64,000 nucleotides of DNA from Prorocentrum cordatum (GCA_963575745.1 CAUYUJ010020602.1:7501-71500); one strand, 5' to 3'; shown: positions 33,250 through 46,604, counted from the first letter of the stretch. Translations and numbers: made by a program. Notes: generated by a model from the sequence alone, not told the origin.

Positions 33250-33480
33250 AGATCCTGGGAGATGTGTGGATGTGAGGATGTGTGGATGTGTGGATGTGTG
33301 GATGCGTGGATGTGTGGATGTGTGGATATGTGGATGTGCGGATGTGTGGATGTGCGGATGTGCGGATGTGTGGATGTGTGGATGTGTGGAGGTGTGGAGG
33401 TGTGGGGGTGCGGGGGTGCGGGGGTGCGGGGGTGCGGGGAATGCGTGGGTGCGGGATGGCGTGGGCGTGTGGGGGTGTGC
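33250..33480. repeat. (GGATGTGT)n / (GGGGGTGC)n minisatellite
   Basis: About 16 GGATGTGT-like units grade into GGGGTGC units. Confidence 0.9.
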
Positions 33481-33499
33481 GGTGTGCGCGTGAATTAGA

Positions 33500-34440
<941 letters not shown>

Positions 34441-34599
34441 TGATGGGTGTGGTTGGGGGTTCAAGCTAGCCAGCTCGAGCGAGTCAAGCATGGCATGCCC
34501 ATTCCCACCCGCCCTCCCACAACATAAGAAACAGTGGTGGCACAACTGGGGGCTGCGTGGGCATTTCAGCGCGGGGGGGAGGGGGGTGTGCCGCGCCCA

Positions 34600-35290
34600 A
34601 TTCTTGCCATGCACTTTTGAAGGCTGGACGACAAGAACAGCGAAGTGGGCAGGGACAATCAGCATGGCATTGTTTCTGACAAGTAAGGTGGCCCCTCCCG
34701 CCTTGGGGTTGCCCCAGAAGTCCGCGCGCGATGTGCGCCGCGCCCCACTCCTGCCACGTATTTCGCATCGTCGGCGACAAGACAGGCCATGATGAAAGGA
34801 AAAGGGGCAACTCTGCATTATTTTTTAATTGTCAGGATGGGAGGGCCCGCAGCCCGCATGGACGTCCGCGTGCGATGTGCGCCGCGTCCCATTCCTGACA
34901 CATCTTTCGCACCGCTGGCGACAAGGCAGGCCATGCTGAGAGGAAACAACGGAGACTTTGCATTGATTTTTTACTGGTAGGATGGGCGGCCGGGATTGAC
35001 GGCCGCGCGCGATGTGCGCTGCGTCCCATATGTGCGCCGCGTCCCACTGCTGCCACATATTTTGCACCGTCGGCGACAAGACAGGCCATGCTGAGAGGAA
35101 AAAAAAACGAAGACTTTGTATTGATTTTTTACAGTCAGGATGGGCGGGCCCAGATTGACTGCCGCGCGCGATGTGCGCCGCGTCCCATTCCTGCCACGCT
35201 TTTCGCATCGTCGGCGACAAGGAAAACGATGTTGAGAAGAAAAACGGCTACCTTGTATTGATTTTTAACAGTCCGGATGGGAGGTCCCGG
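34600..35290. repeat. tandem repeat of about 145 bp, four to five copies
   Basis: GGCGACAAGACAGGCCATG recurs at about 34771, 34917, 35071 and in changed form at 35213. Each unit also holds GCGCGCGATGTGCGCCGCG and GCCACGTATTTCGCA variants and a (T)n run followed by a GATGGG.GG word. Confidence 0.8.
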
Positions 35291-35349
35291 ATTGGGTTGC
35301 TATCGGCCGGAATACGAGGTAGGTGGGGGTATATAATAATACGGAACAA

Positions 35350-35460
35350 GGATGTGTGTGTGTGTGTTTGTGTGTTGTGTATGTGTGTGTCTGTTTGTGT
35401 TTGTGTGTGTGTGCGTCCGTGCGTGCGTGCGTGCGTGCGTGCGTTTACGCGTGTGCCTGT
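35350..35460. repeat. (GT)n / (GTGC)n tract
   Basis: GTGTGTGTTTGTGTG grading into GCGTGCGTGCGTGC. Confidence 0.9.
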
Positions 35461-36160
35461 AGAGTCATGGCCAAGGCTTGGGCCAGTGTTGGCCTCGGGC
35501 TCCTGGGCCGCCAGAAGACAGCCAGGGGCGAGAAGCTGGTCCTGGGGAGAGGCCCTCCAGGAGTCCACGGCGTCGGGGGTCTGGGGGGGAGGGCTGCCCC
35601 ATCACCTCATCCATCTTCCTCCTCCAGCCCATCCTCCGTCTCGCCCTCCCATCCCTCGCCGCCCTCATCATCCTGCTCCGCCGATGTGTCTGGGTGGAGC
35701 GCTTGTCCTCGGAAGCCTGCGCGAACTAAAGTGGCGGGTCGGGCAGAGTTCACTCCCGAGTGGACTTGGTGCACCCTTGGAACTCTGGGCGCACAGCTCC
35801 AGTTTCAGCTCCTCAGCTCCTCCAACTCTTCCCGCTCGTGGCCCGATGGGCATCCCCTACACTCGAGCTCGCACCTTTGCTGCAGTCCAGGCCGCCAAGA
35901 AGTAGCAGCCCCTGGCATCGCGATCTGCTAGCAACATGTTTGAAACGGTCAAAACAGGCTCTTGACCACTGCGGGGCACCGCGTGTCGGAGGGATAAGCT
36001 CAACAGCATGATTCCGCTCAGCCTGGGAAGCTACGTTCGCAAATCTGATTCCGTTGAATTCGCCCGTGCTGTAGATATTCGCTTGCACAGGCAGGGGCGT
36101 TGAAGGTCTGGAGCTTGTCCTTGGTCCATATCATCGCTCTTTCAAGGTTTCAGCCCGTGA
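35461..36160. other. no confident gene
   Basis: Unique-looking sequence of ordinary composition. The frames in 35470-35930 are open on several strands and carry no motif I recognise. Confidence 0.35.
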
Positions 36161-36860
36161 AGGTTCCAAATGCCGCCGTCAGTGCCCGCATGTCTGTGTA
36201 GACAACCCGAGAAGCCATCGGGGCAGATTGGACAGGAGCCGAATGCGGTATGTCAGTTCGCGTTCGCGAATGCTGGTCTCCAAGCCGTCGTCCGTGCAAG
36301 GATTCGATCAGCACTTCTTCGAATACTGATTCGAGTTCCTCGACTCGACCCGCGCGTCGATCAACGTGATGCGTCTCTCCAGGGATTCGAGGCTCCCGAT
36401 CAGCGTATGGCGTTGAGTGCGCCGTGTTCCTCGCCCATCCTGTTGCACTGTTCCTGCAGCCACGACACGGCCGAAGCTCTTGGCACGAGCCGCTGCCTGG
36501 AGGAGTGTCGCCGTGACTGCCGCCCTCACGGGTCTGTGCGGAGACGTGCTCCCCCCGCCGTCGGTTCCTCGGCCCGCCGAGCAGCGGGGAGTGCGGCCCT
36601 CGCTCCGCGCGCGCGGGCCTCGGTCCTCTTCCACGGGCGCCCCGTGGGCACGTCGCAGGCAGAGGCAGACCTGCGGGGCGACGGCGCTCAGGTCCTGAAG
36701 CCAGGGCCTGCACATCGCCCACTACTCTCGAGAGTTCGTCATCAGGGTGTCTGGAGGAGCACGTGCAGGACCAGGAGCCAGGAGGAGCAACACACGGCAC
36801 ACCGATCGCAGCATGTTCCCGGAAGTGGGTCTCAAGGGCATCCCAGACGAAGGCCGTCAA
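36160..36860 (-). pseudogene. decayed coiled-coil-like gene fragment
   Basis: Read on the minus strand, protein-like sequence passes through all three frames: an N-terminal part (PDDELSRVVGDVQALASG near 36720-36780), then SWLQEQCNRMGEEHGALNA (about 36415-36470), SLESLERRITLIDARV (about 36350-36400), then RVEELESVFEEVLIESLHG (about 36290-36350). Together these suggest one helical protein whose frame has been broken by indels. Function unknown. Confidence 0.35.
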
Positions 36861-37074
36861 ATTCGCGCTTCCCGAAGTTGGCCCGTCGAATGGCTGTCTG
36901 GGAGCCCTGCAGTGCCAGGCGAGTTCGGCGGCCCATCTGGCCAGAACTTTCCCTGACCCTGCCCGATTGGGCTCCCAGGGGAGGGGCGCGGGGAAGGGCG
37001 AGTGGCCCCACGCGCCGAGGAGCCCCAGGGGCCGGCGACCTGGAAGGCAGCCCTCTGCGGCTGTTCAGATGGAC

Positions 37075-37215
37075 ACGCAGGCCAATCGCACGACGAGGGT
37101 GGGCAGCCTTCCCGCGGGACGGGGTGCCCCTGCAGCCCTGCCCCCCCCCCTCCCCGGCCCAGCCTCGGCCGCGTTCGCTGGCCCGCCCCGCTCGAAGAGC
37201 GCTCCCGTGGGCAAC
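37075..37215 (+). repeat. 180-bp dispersed repeat, diverged copy
   Basis: The order GGGTGGGCAGCCTTCCCG, GGCCCAGCCTCGGCCGCG, TTCGCTGGCCCGCCCCGCTCG parallels copies at 21.7 and 30.5 kb. Confidence 0.5.
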
Positions 37216-37430
37216 GACTACTACTACTCCTCCTCCTCCTCCTCCTCCTCCTCCTCCTCCTCCTCCTCCTCCTCCTGAGGGGGCTGGGCTCCGCTTCCCT
37301 TGGCCCGTCGTGCCGTCGGCCCCGCTCGCGCGGCCCGGGCCGGCGGGGGCCGGCCCGCATCTGCTGCCTCATTTTCTCCTCCTCCTCCTCCTCCTCCTCC
37401 TCCTCCTCCCCTGCTCCTCCCTTCCTCTCC
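37205..37430. repeat. (TCC)n tracts
   Basis: TACTACTACTCC followed by (TCC)n at 37216-37277, then again at 37376-37412. Confidence 0.9.
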
Positions 37431-37437
37431 TCCTGCC

Positions 37438-37580
37438 TCCATGGCGCCCTGGGTGTCTTTGGCTCCGATGTTTTTTTTGCCATGGAGGGCGTGACGCTCC
37501 CGCGCCAAGAATCCATGGGCGCCCTGGGGTCTCAGGGCTGGGTTTCTTGCGGGAGGTTTCTTGTGGACTGGCCTCCCGTT
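37438..37580 (+). repeat. dispersed repeat shared with 29.69 kb
   Basis: Second copy of the block with GGGGTCTCAGGGCTGGGTTTC and AGGTTTCTTGTGGAC. Confidence 0.65.
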
Positions 37581-37848
37581 GTACGGGCATCGCGCGTCTA
37601 ATCGCGGGAACAGGCGGGCCGTTCCATGGGCCAAGGGCTCGCGCCAGCGGCCCGTCGCCTGCTGCCACCGTGCGACGTTGCTCGCGAAGGAGGGGGGGGG
37701 GGGGCGAGCGCGTTCGAGTGGTGTGCCGCGTGCCCGTTGGAAGGGGGCGGGTCGAAGCCCGCGTGGTCAGACAGCGGGCCCCTGAGCCGCCCGTCCCGCC
37801 CTTCTTTTCTCCTTCGGCCGCGTCCCTCCTCCCTCCTCTCGCATGGTG

Positions 37849-38001
37849 TGAAGTCGGGCACGTCCTTCTACAAGAGGAAGAAGCAAAAGTACTCAAGAGA
37901 TCGTCTAGGGACGATTTTTCTTTTATTTTTGTTTCGGCTCTTTCCAAGCATTCCTATTCTCTCGTCCAAAATCCGCCTGTACGGGGACATGCCCGACCTA
38001 A
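37849..38001. mobile_element. 153-bp TIR element (MITE-like), copy 2
   Basis: Left end TGAAGTCGGGCACGTCC and right end GGACATGCCCGACCTAA are inverted copies. The 8-bp duplication GCATGGTG flanks it at 37841-37848 and 38002-38009. The internal words GGGACGATTTTTC and CGTCCAAAATCCGCCTGTA match the copy at 11316. Confidence 0.85.
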
Positions 38002-38590
38002 GCATGGTGGCGCAACTCACTCCAACGGAACCCCCGCTGATGCCTCTCCTCGCCAGCGCAGTCGCCCTCGGCCTAGCCGCCGACGCAAAACTGTTCAGAC
38101 CGCGGGCACCTATCACAAGATCATAACAGCGGACGCGAGCACGCGAGCGCGGCGGCGCGCGGAGGGTGCTGCACATGTCGGGGCGGGCGCCGCGAAGAGA
38201 ACACGCGAAGCGCCCCGCGGCGGCAGTAAGGTGCTCGGGCTTCGGCATGCGACGAGGATTGACAAGAATCGAACCGCCGCGCAGGGACGCGAGAGGGATA
38301 TGGTGACATAGCTACGCGCAAAAAGCATTCGCACCTGCGCCTCTTGGGTTGTTGCGGAGCGGTATGTCAGACCCTTTGGGCCGTCTCGAAGCGTCGGAAG
38401 CTCGAAAAGGCGAGAGAGTCGAAAAAGTGGAGCCCCAAGGACAATCACCGATTTGTGCCCCGCGGGGTCTCGCTGGAGGCCCTTGCGAATCGCCAGGGGG
38501 AGAGGCTCGAAAAGGCGAGAACATCTCAGCGGGAAGAAGATTTTGAGGGTCCGTCGACCCATCCCGCCGCGGTGCCAGGTTGTGGTTCGG
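38002..38590. other. no confident gene
   Basis: Unique-looking, moderately GC-rich. A GGCTCGAAAAGGCGAGA word recurs near 38403 and 38506. No gene seen. Confidence 0.4.
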
Positions 38591-38960
38591 AGGCTTTGTG
38601 GAAGTTCGCGGAGATCTCGAGGGGAGCTTCTGGGAGGCCTCTTGGCGGCAGCGCGGGAACTCAGGAGAGGCCGTTTGACGCGTCGTTGGGGTCTCTTTGG
38701 TGCGTATTGGGGCCGCTTGGACGCCAGGGGGGGGCTTCGCGGGGCCTCTCGGACCCGCCGTGGGGATTCTTGGTGGCCTTTCGGTGTCTCCCAGGCCCGT
38801 TTGGGGGCCGTTCCAGAGACCCCATAAGCATTCTTCGGCTGCTCTTGGGGCATGTCGGCGCAGCCGTCTTGAAACCCCACGGGCCGCCTCTTGGGTTGTC
38901 TTCGGGCGGCCTTGGAGGCTTCGTGAGCTGTTTTGGAGCGAAGCGAGCTCGAATATGCTA
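38590..38960. repeat. CTTGG-like array, degenerate
   Basis: GGAGGCCTCTTGG, GGCCGCTTGGACG and TCTTGGGGCATG units at 10-13 bp. Confidence 0.65.
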
Positions 38961-39329
38961 GAACATCAAAAACATGGACAATCCAATGAGAATGAAAGAT
39001 GTTTGCCCCGCGGGGTCTTGCTGGTGAGGGGTCCTCTTGGACCTTTCTGGGGTTGGTTTGGAGGCTTTGTGTGTGGCGCTGACCAGGTTCAGGGACAACG
39101 TCTGGCCACGTGGAGGACATGCGGGGCCGTCCTGGAGTGTCTGCGGCTGTCGGGGACGTGCCGTCCGGAGGATTCTGAGCCCCCCGGGGGCCGAGAAAAT
39201 GTGTTACTGCGGCCCGTTGGTTGTTAGCACGGCCCGGTGGGTGTAGTATGGCTAAGGTTCTTCCGGGCGGTATTAATCAACGAGTACGGTGAAGGGGGGG
39301 GGTCTCCAAAGAGGCCCCTCCCCCCCCAT

Positions 39330-39575
39330 TCACCGAAGAACCTCTTGGAAGAGCCTCTGGGGCTTTCCGAAGTCATCGAAGAGCCTCTCGGAAGAGCCTC
39401 TGGGGCTCTCCGAATTCACCGAAGAGCCCGTCGGAAGAGCCCGTCGGAAGAGCCCCTGGGGCTCTCTGAAGAGTTTCTTGGGCTCTCCGAAGAGCCTCTT
39501 CGAGCCGCCGAAAAAAAACATCTTCGAGCCGCCGAAGGGCCTCGTCGAGCCGCCGAAGAACCTCTTGGAGCCGTC
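39330..39575. repeat. (GAAGAGCCTCTYGG)n short tandem repeat
   Basis: CCGAAGAGCCTCT and GGAAGAGCC(T/C)CTGGGGCT units of about 15-30 bp repeat through this stretch; the last units become GAGCCGCCGAAG. Confidence 0.7.
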
Positions 39576-39634
39576 TCCTTCTTTCCTCCTCCTTACCTCC
39601 TTCTCCCTCCTTCCTTCCCCCTTTGTCCCTCCCT

Positions 39635-39648
39635 ACTACTATTACTAT

Positions 39649-39728
<80 letters not shown>

Positions 39729-40255
39729 ATACTACTACTATTACTACTTCTACTACTACTGGCTTTCTTACATACTTAGAGTAGTAGGACTGGTAACTAC
39801 GACGACTACTTACTATAATTCACTACTATCGATACTATTTAACTACGATTACTTACTCTAATACGTATACTTACTACTACTTTTAATACTACTAATACTA
39901 CGATTGCTATTACTACTACTTTTTTACTTACTACTTACTGATATACTACTTTCTGCTACTTACTTCTGCAACTACTACCACTTCACTACTTCTACGAGTG
40001 CTACTACAAAAAACTACTACTTATACTACTACTACTACTTACGACTACTATGTACTATTACTAACCCATCCCCCCCCCCCCCCCCTCCTACTACTACCAC
40101 TACTACAAAATACTACTACTGCTTACTATTAGTGTTCTGCTACTACTCCCTCAGACATACTACTAGTTACTAGTTGGACTACTATTACTACTTCTATTAC
40201 TACTTACTACTATTACTACTACTACATACTCCCATTTACGACTACTACTATACTA
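39635..40255. repeat. (TAC)n trinucleotide tract and degenerate derivative
   Basis: Nearly pure (TAC)n at 39635-39760 followed by about 500 bp of decayed TAC-like, AT-rich sequence including a C15-like run near 40071-40085. Confidence 0.95.
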
Positions 40256-40359
40256 GGACTATTGTTGTCGCTTCGCGAATCCCCACCAGCCCATCCAGAA
40301 ACGATGCCCAGAGGAATTGCCTCGATCAGAGAAGTGGGCAGCACACAGAGGAAGCCATT

Positions 40360-41115
40360 ATGAGACATCTTGGGGTATCTTGAGCCATCTTGGAGGTCAT
40401 TTTGGGCTCTCCCAGACGCTCTTGGAGTCATCTTAATCCGTGCCCCCCCCCCCAAGAGGCCTCCATGTGGCTAAAACCTGTGTAGAATCAATGATTAGGC
40501 ATTCTCGCCGAGGCCTCTTGGAGCATCTTGGGTGCATCTGGGGGGGCTCTTGGGGCCTCTTGGGGGTCTCTTGGGGGCCTCCGGGGGGCCTCTTGGGGGC
40601 CTCTTGGGGCCATTTTGGGGCCATCTTGGGACCTCTTGGGGCTTCCTGGGCGCTTCTTGGGGCCATCTTGGAGGGAGTCGATCAAACAAGTGGGGGGGGT
40701 GAATTAGCGTCCCCCCTCGGAAGCCCCTAAAATCGCCTCTTGGACCCCTCTTGGAACGCTCTTGGAGTGCTCTTGGGCGCTCTTGGGGCCGTCTTGGGGC
40801 TCTTTTGGGGCTCTCTTGGGGCCCTCTTGGGCCATCTTGGAACCATCTCCAGGCCTCGGATGGCCATCGGAAGCGAAAAGGCGAGAAAGCAAAAATCATT
40901 GATTTTCCTTAGGTTTTGGGACGATTTTTGCCTCTTCGGGGCCTCCTTGGGGAGCTGTTTGGCCACTTGGAGTTATCTTGGGGCCGTCTTTGGGCTTCTT
41001 GGAACCATCTTAGGAGCCATCGTGAGCGATCTTGCGCTATCTTGAGCCATCTTGAGCTCATCTTGGGTTCTCTGAGGCGCTCTTGGAGCCGTCTTGGGCC
41101 ATCTTGGACGCTCTA
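40360..41115. repeat. CTTGG array
   Basis: TCTTGGGGCC and TCTTGGAGC units in the + orientation with an AT-richer break at about 40870-40920. The tail CCAGGTCCAGGGGAGGGGGTAGGGGGAGG at 41130-41165 also follows the 7.2-kb array (7790-7825), so the two arrays share a 3' flank. Confidence 0.8.
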
Positions 41116-41261
41116 ACTACCCGCGGCCCCCCCCGTCCAGGTCCAGGGGAGGGGGTAGGGGGAGGGGTAAACCCCTCCCCGAGGGGGAAGAGGGAGGGGT
41201 GGAAGAGGATCTGCTCTAGACCACCTACGCCCAGAGGGCTGGTGGGATTTATCTACTGCTA

Positions 41262-42030
<769 letters not shown>

Positions 42031-42331
42031 ATAATTCTCCCGCTACCGAGGAATCCCACATACTTAATTTAAATATTATGTGTTTGCTAATGTATATTAT
42101 ATATATATGCACAATCCTTCGTTCTGAGCCCTCGTCGCGAATGTCAATTTTGGGCGGCATTGCTGCCGCGCGTAGGCCGGGGGGTTGTTGCCCGCAAGTT
42201 GGAGCACAGACAAGCTTGCGTAAATGCGCAGTCGTGCCGCGCCGGCTTGAGCCGCGATGTTTACGGATCAGGGTAAGACGCAAGCTCTCACGCGCAACGC
42301 GGTGGATAATCACTGCACCAAGAGATCACCC
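42031..42331. other. no gene; AT-rich then GC-rich spacer
   Basis: An AT-rich patch at 42050-42120 (ATTATATATATATG) is followed by ordinary sequence leading into the satellite. Confidence 0.45.
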
Positions 42332-44672
42332 CCTGCGCTGGCCCTATAGTCCCGGGAGAGTGCCACGCCTGCTAAGCTTTGCGACGGTGTCGTGGGTGGC
42401 GGCCGCGCTCAGAGACCCCCTGTGGTGTCGAGAAAGTGCCACGGCTGGTAGGCTTTGCGCCAGTGTCGTGGATGGCGGCCGAGCTGAGAGACCACCCCCT
42501 GCCCACCCCCTGTGGTGTCGCGAAAGTGCCACGCCTGCTAGGTTTTGCGACAGTGTCGTGGATAGCGGCCGAGCTGAGAGACCACCCCCTGCGCACCCCC
42601 TGTGGTGTCGAGAAAGTTCCACGCTTGCTAGGCTTTGCGCCAGTGTCGTGGATAGCGGCCGAGCTGAGAGACCACCCCCTGCGCACCCCTTGTGGTGTCG
42701 AGAAAGTGCCACGCCTGCTAGGCTTTGCGCCAGTGTCGTGGATATCGGCCGAACTGAGAGACCACCCCCTGCGCACCCCCTGTGGTGTCGAGAAAGTGCC
42801 ACGCCTGCTAGGCTTTGCGCCAGTGTCGTGGGTAGCGGCCGAGCTGAGAGACCACCCCTTGCCCACCCCCTTTGGTGTCGAGAGAGTGCCACGCCCGCTA
42901 GGCTTTGCGCCAGTGTCGTGGATAGGGACCGCGGTGAGAGACCACCCCCTGCGCACCCCCTGTGGTGTCGAGAAAGTGCCACGCCTGCTAGGCTTTGCGC
43001 CAGTGTCGTGGATAGCGGCCGAGCTGAGAGACCACCCCATGCCCACCCCCTTTGGTGTCGAGAGAGTGCCACGCCTGCTAGGCTTTGCGCCAGTGTCGTG
43101 GATAGCGGCCGAGCTGAGAGACCACCCCCTGCGCACCCCCTGTGGTGTCGAGAAAGTGCCACGCCTGCTAGGCTTTGCGCCAGTGTCGTGGATAGCGGCC
43201 GAGCTGAAAGACCACCCCCTGCGCACCTCGTGTGGCGTCGAGAAAGTGCCACGCCTGCTAGGCTTTGCGCCAGTGTCGTGGATAGCGGCCGAGCTGGGAG
43301 ACCACCCCCTGCGCATCCCCTGTGGTGTCGAGAAAGTGCCACGCCTGCTAGGCTTTGCGCCAGTGTCGTGGATAGCGGCCGAGCTGAGATATCACCCCCT
43401 GCGCACCCCCTGTGGTGTCGAGAAAGTGCCACGCTTGCTAGGCTTTGCGCCAGTGTCGTGGATGGCGGCCGAGCTGAGAGACCACCCCCTCCGCACCCCC
43501 TGTGGTGTCGAGAAAGTGCCACGCCTGCTAGCCTTTGCGCCAGTGTCGTGGGTAGCGGCCGAGCTGAGAGACCACCCCCTGCGCACCCCCTGCGGTGTCG
43601 AGAAAGTGCCACGCCTGCTAGGCTTTGCGCCAGTGTCGTGGATAGCGGCCGAGCTGAGAGACCACCCCCTGCGCACCCCCTGTGGTGTCGAGAAAGTGCC
43701 ACGCCTGTTAGCCTTTGCGCCAGTGTCGTGGATAGGGACCGCGGTGAGAGACCACCCCCTCCGCACCCCCTGTGGTGTCGAGAAAGTGCCACGCCTGCTA
43801 GCCTTTGCGCCAGTGTCGTGGATAGCGGCCGAGCTGAGAGACCACCCCCTGCGCACCCCCTGTGGCGTCGAGAAAGTGCCACGCCTGCTAGGTGTCGAGA
43901 AAGTGCCACGCCTGCTAGGCTTTGCGCCAGTGTCGTGGATAGGGACCGCGGTGAGAGACCACCCCCTGCGCACCCCCTGTGGTGTCGAGAAAGTGCCACG
44001 CCTGCTAGGCTTTTGCGCCAGTGTCGTGGATAGCGGCCGAGCTGAGAGACCACCCCCTGCGCACCCCCTGTGGTGTCGAGAAATGCCACGCCTGCTAGGC
44101 TTTGCGCCAGTGTCGTGGATAGCGGCCGAGCTGAGAGACCACCCCCTGCGCACCCCCTGTGGTGTCGAGAAAGTGCCACGCCTGCTAGGCTTTGCGCCAG
44201 TGTCGTGGATGGCGGCCGAGCTGAGAGACCACCCCCTGCGCACCCCCTGTGGTGTCGAGAAAGTGCCACGCCTGCTAGGCTTTGCGACCAGTGTCGTGGA
44301 TAGCGGCCGAGCTGAGAGACCATCCCCTGCCCACCCCCTGTGGCATCGAGAAAGTGCCCCGCCTGCTACTTTGCGACAGTGTCGTGGATAGCGACCGAGC
44401 GGAGAGACCACCCCCTGCGCACCCCCTGGGTGTCGAGAAAGTGCCACGCTTGCTAGGTTTGCGCCAGTGTCGTGGATAGCGGCCGAGCTGAGAGACCACC
44501 CCCTGCGCACCCCGCGTGGTGTCGAGAAAGTGCCACGCCTTGCTAGTGTCTTTGCGCCAGTGTGCGTTTGGTCGATGCCACGCCTGCTAGGCTTTGCGCC
44601 AGTGTCGTGGATAGCGGCCGAGCTGAGAGACCACCCCCTGCGCACCCCCTGTGGTGTCGAGAAAGTGCCACG
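42332..44672. repeat. 90-bp satellite, about 25 copies
   Basis: GAGCTGAGAGACCACCCCCT recurs at exactly 90-bp steps from 42481 (42481, 42571, 42661, 42751, 42841 and so on) up to about 43890, after which indels change the phase. Because 90 is divisible by 3 and the unit lacks stops, two + frames and one minus frame stay open for 650-780 codons, with 30-residue periods such as LLGFAPVSWIAAELRDHPLR. Variants (GATAGCGGCCGAGCTG against GATAGGGACCGCGGTG) change amino acids in the frames I compared. I see no reason to prefer a coding reading. Confidence 0.95.
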
Positions 44673-44805
44673 AACTGTGCTGTGCTGTGCTGAGCTGAGC
44701 CGTGCTGGGCTGTGCTGAGCTGTGCTGTGCGGTGTGCTGAGCAGAGCTGTGTGCTGTGCTGAGCTGAGCTGAGCTGAGCTGTGCTGTGCTGAGCTGTGCT
44801 GCACG
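44672..44805. repeat. (TGAGC/TGTGC)n pentanucleotide tract
   Basis: CTGTGCTGTGCTGAGCTGAGC-type pentamers, about 25 units, immediately after the 90-bp satellite. Confidence 0.9.
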
Positions 44806-44869
44806 AAGAGCGAGGTGTGCGTCGCGGGTGCGGCGCGGAGAGTTCCTTCGGATGAAACCAGAGAGAAAA

Positions 44870-45310
44870 AGGGAAACAAAACAAACAAACTGCAAATCAC
44901 ATTTTTTTCAACAAAAAAATGTTTCAATGTTTTTGGCGCCGGGAGCTGCGAAACACTTTGAAAACACAATGTTTCCAACATCCAGAGCTCCGAAACGCTG
45001 TTCTAAAATGCTTTATATTCCCAATGCCGAAAGCATTGTAAAACATAGCGTTTCGTAGCATTCGTCAATGGAAGCGCTGTGTTTTACAATGCGTTTGTGT
45101 TTCGGAAACAAAGAAACGCTGTAAAACACAACGTTTGCTTAGTCACGAATTGTGAAGACCGTGTGTTTTACATAATTTTCAATATCGAAATATATAAGAT
45201 CATATAAAACTCAACGTTTTTATTCATGAATATTGAAAACGCTATGTTTTACAATGTTTTCAGCTTTGGGATATACAAGAACATTGGATAACACAGCGGT
45301 TTGGAGCTCT
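44870..45310. repeat. AT-rich island with repeated AAACGCTGTGTTTTACAAT words
   Basis: AAACGCTG and GTTTTACAATG alternate in both orientations about eight times, for example at 45000-45130. The composition is far more AT-rich than its neighbours. No gene. Confidence 0.7.
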
Positions 45311-45404
45311 GGATGCTGGAAACAGTTCGTTTTTTTTGTTGCTGCAGCAGTTTCCATTGAATGTTGAATGTTGTCTTTGTCTCCCTGGTTTCCTCATCAG
45401 GAAT

Positions 45405-45805
45405 CCGCGACAAAAGGAAGGAACTTGTAATCCGCTACAAAAGAAATCATAATGTAATCCGCCACAAAAGGAATCCTTGTGTAATCCACCACATAAGGAA
45501 ACCTGTTGTAATCCACTACGAAAGGAATCAATGTATAATCCGCCACAAAAGGAATCCTTTTTTATAATCCGCCACAACAGGAATCCTTGTGTAATCCACA
45601 ATAAGAGAAATCTATGTGTAACCCGCCACAAAAAAAAATCCTTTGCATCTCGCCACCGAAGGAATCCCTTCGGAAATCCCCCACAAGGGAATTAATTTGC
45701 AATTCGCGACAAAATGAATCCACGCGCAATCCTCTACAACAAGGAATCGCAGTGCAATCCACAACAAAAATAAATCATTTGAGAACTTGCAACAAAAGGG
45801 ATCCG
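45405..45805. repeat. 27-bp minisatellite, about 14 copies
   Basis: The unit GTAATCCGCCACAAAAGGAATCCTTGT repeats with substitutions and occasional 1-bp indels. Frames across it read NPPQKES-like peptides, as expected from a unit of 27 bp. Confidence 0.9.
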
Positions 45806-45894
45806 TCGACACGGAGCCAAAAGGAAGCCCAGAGATGGGATGGGGGGGGCGAAGAGGGAACCAACAGAAGCCAAGAGAAGCTTGCTAAAGGTGA

Positions 45895-46215
45895 TTCTTG
45901 CGTCGAGGGCACCCCTTTTTGGGATGCCTGATCAACGGCGCCCCGCGCTGTTTGACGGCGCTCTTGTCTGGGGTGCCCTCAAACATCGCTGCGTCGAAGG
46001 CGCCCCCTTCTAGGGCGCGCCTCATTAACGACACGCCGCACTGTTTGACGGCGCCCGTGTTTGGGGCGCCCCGAACGGGAGAGCGTTGAGGGCGCACCTT
46101 TTTGGGATGCCCTTTATCAAGATCACGCAACACTGTCTGACGACACTCTGGTTTGGAATCCATTCAAACATCACTGCTTTGAGGACATCTCTGTTTGGAA
46201 TGCCCTCTATCAACT
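45895..46215. repeat. degenerate tandem repeat with GGCGCCCC...CTGTTTGACGGCGC
   Basis: GGGATGCC(T/C), ATCAACGGCGCCCCGC and CTGTTTGACGGCGC recur at about 100-bp intervals, three to four copies, the last ones drifting toward AT. Confidence 0.7.
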
Positions 46216-46600
46216 CTATCCCGCTGGATGTGTTCTGGAGATTTGTTGCGCGGCCGGAGAAAACAAGAGACTGTTGTGACCGCCAATGCTGGAACGCCAA
46301 ATATGTTCGTGGCTTCAGAGATAAGCTCATCGCCGTCGTCTGCGAAAACTTTGAGCGGGTCGGATGGCCCCACTGGCGGTGGGGAGTGCGACGCGCTGCG
46401 TGGCGCGGGGGCCGGGAAAACCATCCAGAAGCGGCCTGCGTCTTCCAGCAAGGGCTCAGCAGCTTCCGTTTCAAGCCAAGTGGGCGGGAAATCCGCCGAC
46501 CCCATGTGGGTTTCTAAGCGCGTGAGATTGTCCCCCCCCCATGACCCCCCTCAGGGGCCCCGACCTGGAGATTCGACCTTCACCCCCCCCCCCGGCCCCC
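46216..46600. other. possible short coding relic, not called as a gene
   Basis: A + strand frame at 46280-46530 has balanced composition (ASEISSSPSSAKTLSGSDG, MWVSKRVRL) and ends at a C-run. Other frames here are also open, so I leave it unassigned. Confidence 0.3.
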
Positions 46601-46604
46601 GACG

